DNA from: an uncultured Oxalobacteraceae bacterium
GTDB taxonomy: Bacteria > Pseudomonadota > Gammaproteobacteria > Burkholderiales > Burkholderiaceae
Reading direction: 5' to 3'
Length of the DNA stretch: 5,762 bases
NCBI GenBank assembly: GCA_946478765.1
Contig: CAMLDH010000262.1
Location: forward strand, 1 to 5,762
Both the position numbers and the translations under genes were made by a program. Position 1 is the first letter of the stretch; each line of letters starts with the position of its first letter. The notes below the pieces were generated by a model, which saw only the letters and a list, made by a program, of their open reading frames with translations, searched no databases and had not been told where the DNA came from. Positions 1-5,762 of the stretch are shown piece after piece.

Positions 1-171
1 GGTACTGTGTTGCAAGGTATTAGGCACGCGAGGGCGCGACGAATTGCCGTCCTCGAACAATGGACTGGGGCGCAGCGGCTTGTATCTCGGTTGATCGTAC
101 ATGTTGTGCATCGCGCGTTCGCAGCCGAATAGCGCCACGATGCATACGCATGCCAGCAACACGCGGCTCAT
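1..171 (-). CDS. actE: ActE, lipoprotein monoheme cytochrome c of alternative complex III (partial, 3' end outside window)
   Basis: Only the first 57 codons are visible; the frame is open to base 1. The translation begins MSRVLLACVCIVALFGCERA, a lipoprotein signal peptide with lipobox LFGC, so Cys17 is the likely lipidated N-terminus. The mature start contains QPRYKPLRPSPLFEDGNSSR (28-47) and then PRVPNT, which closely resembles the conserved leader of ActE (pattern DQPxYKPLxPSxxFxDGxSxRPxVPxT, from memory). The single CXXCH heme site of ActE would lie farther on, beyond base 1, so the cytochrome function is inferred from the leader and from gene order. In ACIII this subunit provides the sixth c-type heme and probably an exit point for electrons. 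ATG at 171 overlaps the actD stop (ATGA), with a GAGGTG ribosome site 5 nt upstream. Confidence 0.88.
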   Translation of the reverse strand, partial: MSRVLLACVCIVALFGCERAMHNMYDQPRYKPLRPSPLFEDGNSSRPRVPNTLQHST

Positions 172-701
172 GGCGGCACCTCGCCCACATTAAGAGGCTG
201 CAAATCGTCAATGAATTTCCGGGTGCGCTCCTCCGAAAACAGAGGATCGGCATTCAAAATGCACAGGAAAAACCGGTTGCGTGTCGCCAGATCGAAGTCC
301 TTCGCATTGAAGATCGGGTGATATAACCGGGGCAGCCCATTCAACAGCAGCATGCCGAACACCGCCGCCAGCGCGGCGCCCAGTATGGTCAGCTCGAAGG
401 TGGCGGGAATGAACGAAGGCCAGCTATGCAGCGGCCGTCCGCCGACATTGATCGGGTAGGACACGACGGCGGAATACCACTGTAGAAAATAGCCGCCGAC
501 ACCGCCAATGATGCCGCCCAATAAGGTCAACAGCGGCACGCGGTGGGTATGAAAGCCGATCGCATCGGCCAGTCCCTCCACGGGAAACGGCGAATAGGCT
601 TCCAGTCTGCGATAGCCTTGCGCATAGGCTCGGCGCGCGGCATCGACCAGGCGGTCGGCGGTCGCGAATTCCGCGATCAAGCCGTATTGCGCGGCATTCA
701 T
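168..701 (-). CDS. actD: ActD, DUF3341 membrane subunit of alternative complex III
   Basis: Small membrane subunit (177 aa) of ACIII, family DUF3341, without a visible cofactor-binding motif. A soluble N-terminal part (about 1-52; YGLIAEFATADRLVDAARRA at 6-25 has the usual fold-like start of the family) is followed by two transmembrane helices, about 55-80 and 97-122, and a hydrophilic tail in which FNAKDFDLATRNRFFLCI (131-148) resembles the family's conserved end. The length is normal. In known ACIII the two helices pack against ActC and help form the membrane core; a direct catalytic role is not established. The ATG overlaps the actC stop as ATGA and is preceded by a strong GAGGAGG ribosome site 7 nt upstream. 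The stop overlaps the actE start in the same way. The product assignment rests on sequence character and on its position between actC and actE. Confidence 0.93.
   Translation of the reverse strand: MNAAQYGLIAEFATADRLVDAARRAYAQGYRRLEAYSPFPVEGLADAIGFHTHRVPLLTLLGGIIGGVGGYFLQWYSAVVSYPINVGGRPLHSWPSFIPATFELTILGAALAAVFGMLLLNGLPRLYHPIFNAKDFDLATRNRFFLCILNADPLFSEERTRKFIDDLQPLNVGEVPP
177..182 (-). promoter_or_regulatory. Ribosome binding site of actE (GAGGTG)
   Basis: GAGGTG on the minus strand lies 5 nt before the actE ATG, within the final codons of actD. Together with the ATGA overlap it supports coupled translation of actD and actE. Confidence 0.7.
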
Positions 702-2092
702 GACCTGGCCTCCTCGGCCGACTCACGCACCAGCAGGCGCATCTCCGAAATGGAAATCGCCGGCAAAAATCGCACGAACAACAGGAACAGGAAGACAAAA
801 AATCCGATCGAACCGATGAAGTGCGTCCAGTCCCATCCGGTCGGATAAAACATGCCCCATGCCGATGGCAAAAAGTCGCGGTGCAGGCTGGATACCACGA
901 TCAAAAAGCGCTCCATCCACATGCCGATATTGATGACGAGGCTGACAATGAAAAGCAGCCAGATCGTGCGGCGCGCGCGACGCCACCACAGGATTTGCGG
1001 CGCCAGCACATTGCAAAACATCAGCGCCCAGTACACCGGCGCATACGGGCCAAGCATCCGATTTTCGGTCATGTAAATATCGTATTGATCGGCACTGTAA
1101 TACGCGGTGAATATTTCCATGAAATAGCCGTAGGCGACCAGCCAGCCGGTCGCGAGAATGATCTTGGCCGCGTTGTCGAGATGGCGTTCGGTGATGAAAT
1201 CCTGCAATCCGAAGAAATGCCGCAACGGAATCGCCAGCATCAATACCATCGCAAAGCCGGAGAACAAGGCGCCGGCGACAAAATACGGCGGAAAAATCGT
1301 CGAGTGGTAACCGGGTGTATTGCCGATCGCGAAATCGAGCGAGACCACGCTGTGCACCGACACCACCAGCGGCGTGGCGAGCCCGGCAAGCAGCAGATAG
1401 GCAGTCTCGAAGCGCGCCCAATGCCGTGCCTCGCCGCGCCAGCCGAGCGCGAACAAGCCATAGACGATTTGCCGGAATCGTCCGGTCGCGCGGTCGCGCA
1501 GCGTGGCGAGGTCGGGAATCAAACCGATGTACCAGAACAGCAATGACACGATCAGATAGGTGCTGATCGCAAAAATATCCCACACCAGCGGGCTGCGCCA
1601 TTGCGGCCACAAATCCATCTTGTTGGGATACGGAATCAGCCAATAAAAGAACCACGGGCGGCCCAGATGCAGAATCGGGAACAGACCCGCAATCGATGCC
1701 GCGAACAGCGTCATCGCTTCCGCAAAGCGATTGATCGAGGTGCGCCATTTTTGCCGCAGCAACAGCAATATCGCCGAGATGAACGTGCCCGCATGGCCGA
1801 TGCCGATCCACCACACGAAATTGGAGATCGCAAAACCCCACGCGACCGGAATATCGACGCCCCAGATGCCGACGCCCACCGCGAACAGATAGCCGATCGC
1901 GCCAAAGAAAATCAACGTGGCGGCGAATGCGATGCCGAACACCAGCAGCCACAGCCAGTGCACCGGACGCGTCAAGACGATATCGGCAATCTTGTCGGTG
2001 ACGCTGGCGTAACCCCAGCTGCCGCGCAATACGCCGCGCATTTCACCGCTATCGCGCGATAGCGGCGGTTGCGGTCGTTCCGGCGGCGTCAC
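698..2092 (-). CDS. actC: ActC, NrfD/PsrC-family quinol-binding membrane subunit of alternative complex III
   Basis: Integral membrane protein (464 aa) of the NrfD/PsrC family that holds the quinol oxidation site and is the proposed proton-path subunit of ACIII. About ten hydrophobic segments can be seen, near residues 44-75, 83-112, 122-145, 168-192, 229-252, 265-290, 307-331, 352-371, 376-400 and 422-445. Family-typical stretches include GIGHAGTFISA (97-107), HLGRPWFFYW (142-151) and HSTIFPPYFVAGA (263-275). Polar residues inside or next to helices that could serve quinol or proton chemistry are His142, Asp172, Asp253 and Glu394-Arg395; this is by analogy with my memory of the published structure, not proof. 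The start is GTG at 2092, chosen because a good AAGGA site lies 8 nt upstream and because it begins 1 bp after the actB stop. The next in-frame ATG is at 2041 (residue 18). The 3' end overlaps actD by 4 bp (ATGA). Related complexes (Psr, Qrc) share this fold, but the five-gene context identifies ACIII. Confidence 0.95.
   Translation of the reverse strand: MTPPERPQPPLSRDSGEMRGVLRGSWGYASVTDKIADIVLTRPVHWLWLLVFGIAFAATLIFFGAIGYLFAVGVGIWGVDIPVAWGFAISNFVWWIGIGHAGTFISAILLLLRQKWRTSINRFAEAMTLFAASIAGLFPILHLGRPWFFYWLIPYPNKMDLWPQWRSPLVWDIFAISTYLIVSLLFWYIGLIPDLATLRDRATGRFRQIVYGLFALGWRGEARHWARFETAYLLLAGLATPLVVSVHSVVSLDFAIGNTPGYHSTIFPPYFVAGALFSGFAMVLMLAIPLRHFFGLQDFITERHLDNAAKIILATGWLVAYGYFMEIFTAYYSADQYDIYMTENRMLGPYAPVYWALMFCNVLAPQILWWRRARRTIWLLFIVSLVINIGMWMERFLIVVSSLHRDFLPSAWGMFYPTGWDWTHFIGSIGFFVFLFLLFVRFLPAISISEMRLLVRESAEEARS
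709..715 (-). promoter_or_regulatory. Ribosome binding site of actD (GAGGAGG)
   Basis: GAGGAGG on the minus strand lies 7 nt before the actD ATG, inside the last codons of actC. It is the strongest Shine-Dalgarno match among the operon's genes and supports the ATG that overlaps the actC stop. Confidence 0.8.
2046..2065. repeat. Perfect 20-bp palindrome inside the 5' end of actC
   Basis: CCGCTATCGCGCGATAGCGG reads the same on both strands. It covers codons 10-16 of actC, starting 27 nt after the first base of the GTG. As RNA it could form an 8-bp stem with a GCGC loop; as DNA it is a two-fold symmetric site. Its function is unknown. It lies in the variable leader of ActC, before the conserved membrane core. 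Confidence 0.6.
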
Positions 2093-2093
2093 G

Positions 2094-5039
2094 TCAGTCG
2101 TCCTTAACGTCCGGATGCGGATTACGCACGCGTGCCAGATACGTGGTGCGCGGCCGGGTGTTGAGTTCGGACAGCAGCGCGTAATTGAGCGGCGAACGCT
2201 TGGCTTGATTCACCGCGCTGTCGGGGATATTCAGATCGCCGAACACGATCGCATTGGTCGGACACACCGCCTGGCAGGCCGTCACCACTTCGCCGTCGCG
2301 CAGGGTGCGGCCCTCCTTTTCGGTGTCGATGCGGGCGCGCGTGATGCGCTGCAGGCAATAGGTGCATTTCTCCATCACGCCGCGCCGCCGCACCGTGACT
2401 TGCGGATTTTGCGCGGCCTTTAGACTCTCGATATCCCGGTTGGCATACTGCAGGAAATTGAAGCGCCGCACTTTATAAGGACAATTATTGGAACAGAAAC
2501 GGGTGCCGACGCAGCGGTTGTAGACTTGCAGGTTGAGGCCTTCGCTGTCATGCACCGTCGCGCCGACCGGGCACACTTCTTCGCACGGCGCGGTCTCGCA
2601 ATGCATGCAGGGCACCGGCTGAAAATACGTGCGCGGATTGTCAGCACTGCCCGCGTAATAGCGATCGACGCGAATCCAGTGCATTTCGCGGCCCTTCGCC
2701 ACCTGATCCTTGCCGACCGTCGGGATATTGTTTTCCGCCTGACACGCAATCGTGCAGGCATTGCAGCCGATGCAGGTATTCAAATCGATCGCCATGCCCC
2801 AGCGGTACTGCGGATATTGCCAATCCGGATAGAGCGATTCTTGCGGCACCTGTTCCGTGACTTCGTCATTGGCAAAGTGCGGCTGCCGTACATATTCGGC
2901 GAGCGTGGCTGTCCGCACCAGATCACGCCCTTCCATGCGCGCATGGTTTTGCGTGGTGGCAAAGGCATAGGTTTTTCCGGTTTTGCTGACGGCCACGTTC
3001 GATGCATGCCAAGTCGCATCGGCTGTGCGCAGCGCATAGGCGTCGAAGCCGACGTCATTGCCGACCCGCCCTGCCCGCTTGCGTCCATAACCGAGCGGCA
3101 ATGTGATGAGATGGTTTGCCTGTCCCGGCAGCACCCACACCGGCGCCTGCAGCGAACGCGAACCTGCCCGCAGCGCAAGTACATCGCCGGTCGCCACGCC
3201 AAGTTCATGCGCGGCGGCGGGACTGATCAATGCGGCATTATCCCAAGTCAATTTGTTATGCGGACGCGGTAATTCCTGCAACCATGCGTTATTGGCGAAT
3301 TCCCCATCGCGCGTCGAATAATCCGCACGGAAACAAATGGTCCAGCCGCCGGGCTGCGCAGCAATCTGTGGCAGCGGTGCCGGTTTTGCCTTCAGATGCA
3401 GCCGTGGCGCGGTGGAATTCAATATCAAGCCGCGCTGCAAGGCCGTTTCCCAGAATCGGTCAAAATCAACAACGCCGGTGCGCGTGCGCCAGTAATTGCG
3501 CACCATGTCGTAATTGCTGGTAACCGCTTCACGCAGCAGCACACCCAGCAATTCATGCGCTGACTTGCCTTGATACAGCGGCGCAATCAGCGGCTGCACG
3601 ATACTGGCAGTGCCGTCATAGGCGCGCGCATCGCTCCACTGTTCCAGGTAGTGCGTCTGTGGAATGTGCCAGGTCGAAGCGGCCGATGTCTCGTTGTGAT
3701 ACAGATTTAGGTGCGCCGAAAACGGCACGCGCTGCAGCGCGTCTGCGAACCCGAGGTCGGCCGGCGCGTCATAGCCCGGATTCCCCTCCAGCATGACGAG
3801 CGTATCGACGCGTCCCGCCCGCATATCGGCAACCAGTTCGCGCAGCGATGCCGTGCAATTTACCGGCGACGCCCGCACCGGGTCGATGTAATCGAAGGTC
3901 CGGCCGGCATTGCCGAGCCACTGATTCAACGCATGCACCAGCGCATGCGCCTGCGGCGAAAGGCTGCGGCCGGCGACGATCAGGCAATGGCCGGCATTGT
4001 CTTGCAGGTCCTTTGCCACCGTATGCAGCCACGCACCGCCGCGCTGCGGCGCAAGTGCGGAATCGATCACGCCGAGCAGCGCGGCAAGCTGCACCAGCGA
4101 CGCTTCGATATCCATCGGCGATAGCGCGCGCCGATGGTCGGCAACCGCCCCTGCCAGCGTTGGCGTACTCTCCATCACATACAGGCGGTTCATATTCTGC
4201 AGCGTCCCGCTGCCCGCCCGCTGTCGCATGAAATCGCGTGCGTAGCGCACGTGGCCCGGCATCTCGCTCAGAAAATCGGCATCGGCCGCAAGAACCACAT
4301 TGGCCCGGTCGAAGCGATACAGCATGTCCGCCGGCCGCCCCAACGCCAGCCGCGCCCCTTCGTACGCATGGTCATCGTGCAGCGGCTCCCATTGATGCCG
4401 GCGCGCATTCGGGTAGCGCGCCAATAAGCGGCGCACCTGATCGGCCAACAGAGGGGACGCCGCCGGCCGCGTCAGCAGCCGCAACCCACTGCCTCCGGAC
4501 GGCTGCAGCCGCGTCAGGCGCCGCGCCAATTCGGCGGTAAAGGCATCCCATGTCGCCACCGCGTTTGCGTGCCGTACCACCTGCGCCCGGCCGGGGTCCC
4601 ATAGTTGCAGAATCGATGCCTGCGCAAACACGTCGGTCGCGCCCAGACTGGCCGGATGAGCGGGATTGCCCTCGACCTTGATCGGTCTGCCGTCCTCGTT
4701 TTTTACCAGCAAGCCGGTTGCATAGCCACCCAGCGGCATCGCAGTGGCAAAATAACTCAGTATGCCGGACACCTGGTTTTCCGGCAGTTGAACGTAAGGA
4801 AGAATTTTTTCCTGGGGCGCTCTGCTGCAGGCGGCGCTTGCCAATGCCAACGATGCGGCGGACAGTTTCAGGAATTCACGGCGATCCAGTGAAAAAACCT
4901 CATGCGATGCTTGCTCCACCGTTGCGGCAGTCGGCATGCCGGACAATTCCGCCACATCGCGCCACAGCATATTTACCGTGCGTTTGCCATGCAGCCGCGA
5001 CAGATCGATTGAGAACTGGCGAGGATATTTATTGTCCAT
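2094..5039 (-). CDS. actB: ActB, molybdopterin-oxidoreductase-like / Fe-S subunit of alternative complex III (Tat-variant-translocated)
   Basis: Large periplasmic subunit (981 aa) that passes electrons from the ActC quinol site to the ActA hemes. It is a fusion of two CISM-type parts. Residues about 75-700 resemble a molybdopterin catalytic subunit (for example GRPIKVEGNPAHPASLG at 117-133), but there is no N-terminal Cys cluster motif; ActB proteins are known to lack the Mo cofactor. Residues about 745-981 are a four-cluster ferredoxin-type domain with C756/759/762/766, C811/814/819/823, C843/849/853 and C892/895/922/926. These 15 cysteines fit three [4Fe-4S] and one [3Fe-4S] cluster. An RR-containing Tat motif (DRREFLK, 52-58) sits about 50 residues in, followed by a hydrophobic stretch and Cys71, a likely lipidated residue. 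This matches the extended-Tat class that automated annotation calls TAT-variant-translocated molybdopterin oxidoreductase. The ATG has only a weak purine-rich ribosome site (GAAAG), so translation may depend partly on coupling to actA, 9 bp upstream. Confidence 0.95.
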   Translation of the reverse strand: MDNKYPRQFSIDLSRLHGKRTVNMLWRDVAELSGMPTAATVEQASHEVFSLDRREFLKLSAASLALASAACSRAPQEKILPYVQLPENQVSGILSYFATAMPLGGYATGLLVKNEDGRPIKVEGNPAHPASLGATDVFAQASILQLWDPGRAQVVRHANAVATWDAFTAELARRLTRLQPSGGSGLRLLTRPAASPLLADQVRRLLARYPNARRHQWEPLHDDHAYEGARLALGRPADMLYRFDRANVVLAADADFLSEMPGHVRYARDFMRQRAGSGTLQNMNRLYVMESTPTLAGAVADHRRALSPMDIEASLVQLAALLGVIDSALAPQRGGAWLHTVAKDLQDNAGHCLIVAGRSLSPQAHALVHALNQWLGNAGRTFDYIDPVRASPVNCTASLRELVADMRAGRVDTLVMLEGNPGYDAPADLGFADALQRVPFSAHLNLYHNETSAASTWHIPQTHYLEQWSDARAYDGTASIVQPLIAPLYQGKSAHELLGVLLREAVTSNYDMVRNYWRTRTGVVDFDRFWETALQRGLILNSTAPRLHLKAKPAPLPQIAAQPGGWTICFRADYSTRDGEFANNAWLQELPRPHNKLTWDNAALISPAAAHELGVATGDVLALRAGSRSLQAPVWVLPGQANHLITLPLGYGRKRAGRVGNDVGFDAYALRTADATWHASNVAVSKTGKTYAFATTQNHARMEGRDLVRTATLAEYVRQPHFANDEVTEQVPQESLYPDWQYPQYRWGMAIDLNTCIGCNACTIACQAENNIPTVGKDQVAKGREMHWIRVDRYYAGSADNPRTYFQPVPCMHCETAPCEEVCPVGATVHDSEGLNLQVYNRCVGTRFCSNNCPYKVRRFNFLQYANRDIESLKAAQNPQVTVRRRGVMEKCTYCLQRITRARIDTEKEGRTLRDGEVVTACQAVCPTNAIVFGDLNIPDSAVNQAKRSPLNYALLSELNTRPRTTYLARVRNPHPDVKDD
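2101..2105 (-). promoter_or_regulatory. Ribosome binding site of actC (AAGGA)
   Basis: AAGGA on the minus strand ends 8 nt before the GTG at 2092-2090. It lies inside the last codons of actB and decides in favour of this GTG over the ATG 17 codons later. Termination of actB 1 bp before the GTG would let ribosomes restart here. Confidence 0.75.
4112..4137. repeat. Inverted repeat within actB (9-bp arms, 8-nt loop)
   Basis: CCATCGGCG (4112-4120) and CGCCGATGG (4129-4137) are exact reverse complements, separated by 8 nt. It falls in the Mo-like domain of actB around residues 301-310. No U-run follows it on the transcribed strand, so it is not a terminator. It may be chance in GC-rich coding DNA. 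Confidence 0.35.
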
Positions 5040-5048
5040 GCAGAACTT

Positions 5049-5696
5049 TCATCGGTGGCATGTGGAACAATTCGTCATGCGCTCTTCGCTTTGCAGATGA
5101 TAAATTTTGCTCAACAACCGTTGATCCTCCTCGGTAACCGTGTCGTTCCAACGCATCTCGAATACCTTGTCTTTTGGCCGCAGTGCCGTTTGCGGATTGC
5201 GATGACAGGCCAGGCACCATTGCATTTCCAGCGATTGCGTCCGCCACATCAGCGGCATTTGATCGACACGTCCATGGCATGAAATACAAGCGACGCCTTT
5301 GTTGACATGAATGCTGTGATCGAAGTACACAAAATCGGGAAGGTCGTGCAGCCGGTTCCACTGGATCGGCTTGCCGCTGCCGGCGCTTTCATGCAGCGGC
5401 CGCAACATGTCCGAATCACGGAATAATTGCGAATGGCAAGTCAGGCAGATTTGGGTCGAAGGCAGACCGGCAAACGAGGATTTTTCAACTGCGGTGTGGC
5501 AGTAGCGGCAATCGATGCCGTCGTCGCCGACATGGTGCTTGTGACTGAAGGCGATCGGCTGCGCAATGGGCGCGTCCATGCCGGGACTGGCCATCGCCGT
5601 CCATTCGGCGAACAGAATTGCCGCGATAACGAGAAGCAGCGCGATCAGTAGCAATTTGAGCGTGAGCGAAACGCTCGAGCGGAATATTTGTGCCAT
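5049..5696 (-). CDS. actA: ActA, pentaheme cytochrome c subunit of alternative complex III
   Basis: Membrane-anchored multiheme cytochrome c on the periplasmic side, which carries electrons from the ActB Fe-S clusters towards cytochrome c, ActE or an oxidase. Numbered from the preferred start (215 aa), one hydrophobic helix at about residues 12-30 forms a signal anchor. Five CXXCH heme sites follow: CRYCH (63-67), CLTCH (84-88), CISCH (137-141), CLACH (161-165) and CSTCH (210-214). Extra histidines suitable as distal heme ligands occur in FSHKHH (50-55) and FDHSIH (125-130). The protein ends one residue after the last heme site, which is normal for ActA as I recall the family, so it is not a truncation. 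The start at 5696 is chosen because MAQIF is the usual ActA beginning and places the helix near the N-terminus. An in-frame ATG at 5759 would add 21 residues, and the ribosome site for 5696 is weak. It is the first visible gene of the operon; the TGA stop lies 9 bp before actB. Confidence 0.93.
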   Translation of the reverse strand: MAQIFRSSVSLTLKLLLIALLLVIAAILFAEWTAMASPGMDAPIAQPIAFSHKHHVGDDGIDCRYCHTAVEKSSFAGLPSTQICLTCHSQLFRDSDMLRPLHESAGSGKPIQWNRLHDLPDFVYFDHSIHVNKGVACISCHGRVDQMPLMWRTQSLEMQWCLACHRNPQTALRPKDKVFEMRWNDTVTEEDQRLLSKIYHLQSEERMTNCSTCHR

Positions 5697-5762
5697 GGGC
5701 CACCGAGTTGCCGTCCCATTTTTGTCGGTAAAACACACGCGGCAAAAGAACGATTGCATTGC

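Noticed and set aside
821..1546. Long plus-strand open frame opposite actC (241 codons)
   Set aside because: It is antisense to conserved ActC sequence; the product is rich in Arg, Gln and His with no recognisable domain, as expected of a codon-bias shadow.
723..1952. Second long minus-strand frame of 409 codons inside actC
   Set aside because: It is out of frame with the clearly conserved ActC reading frame, has no good start context, and its composition is Arg/Ala/His-rich without family features.
2526..3272. Plus-strand open frame opposite actB (248 codons)
   Set aside because: It lies opposite the Fe-S domain and linker of ActB, which are strongly constrained; no ribosome site or recognisable domain supports it.
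3901..4001. Direct repeat GGCCGGCATTG occurring twice in actB
   Set aside because: An 11-bp repeat in GC-rich coding DNA of this length is expected by chance; there is no periodic array and no repeat-spacer structure.
5049..5055. ActA looked truncated because it ends right after the fifth CXXCH
   Set aside because: A C-terminus of the form NCSTCHR is usual for ActA as I recall the family, and actB follows at normal spacing.
5658..5676. Small hairpin GAGCGT...ACGCTC near the 5' end of actA
   Set aside because: Stems of only 5-6 bp within membrane-helix codons are common by chance.
5717..5745. Possible promoter, TTGCCG (5745-5740) and AAAATG (5722-5717) with 17-nt spacing, upstream of actA
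   Set aside because: The -10 match is poor, the site sits only about 20 nt from the preferred start codon, and upstream context is missing.
1..5762. A novel defence, mobile or biosynthetic system
   Set aside because: All coding space is filled by ACIII genes; there are no transposase, integrase, nuclease, CRISPR or phage signatures.

Overview
The window holds one dense minus-strand operon encoding alternative complex III (ACIII, the Act complex). ACIII is a membrane quinol oxidase module that passes electrons from quinol to cytochrome c or directly to a terminal oxidase, and it is structurally unrelated to cytochrome bc1. Transcription runs from high to low coordinates in the order actA (pentaheme cytochrome c), actB (molybdoenzyme-like plus Fe-S subunit), actC (NrfD-type quinol-binding membrane subunit), actD (DUF3341 membrane subunit) and actE (lipoprotein cytochrome c, cut off by the left edge). 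This is a known system, with the usual Act gene order.

Layout: actA occupies about 5696-5049, actB 5039-2094, actC 2092-698, actD 701-168, and actE starts at 171 and runs off at base 1. The junctions are very tight: 9 bp, 1 bp, a 4-bp ATGA overlap and a second 4-bp ATGA overlap. There is no room for internal promoters or terminators outside coding sequence. The only bases not assigned to a gene, other than the short spacers, are 5697-5762 upstream of the preferred actA start. I found no tRNA, rRNA, CRISPR, insertion sequence or mobile-element signature. The long open frames on the plus strand are codon-bias shadows of the act genes.

How the parts work together, from knowledge of the family: ActC binds quinol in the membrane. 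Electrons pass to Fe-S clusters in the C-terminal half of ActB, then to the five c hemes of ActA and the single heme of ActE. ActD (and ActF, expected beyond the left edge) are membrane subunits. ActB and ActE both show a candidate lipid-anchor cysteine, in line with the two triacylated subunits of the known ACIII structure. Cytochrome oxidase genes often follow actF and would be expected beyond base 1.

Organism: moderately GC-rich DNA, good Shine-Dalgarno sites and the general character of the proteins suggest a Gram-negative bacterium, perhaps a betaproteobacterium. This is an impression, not a demonstrated assignment. The least expected signal at the DNA level is a perfect 20-bp palindrome just inside the 5' end of actC.
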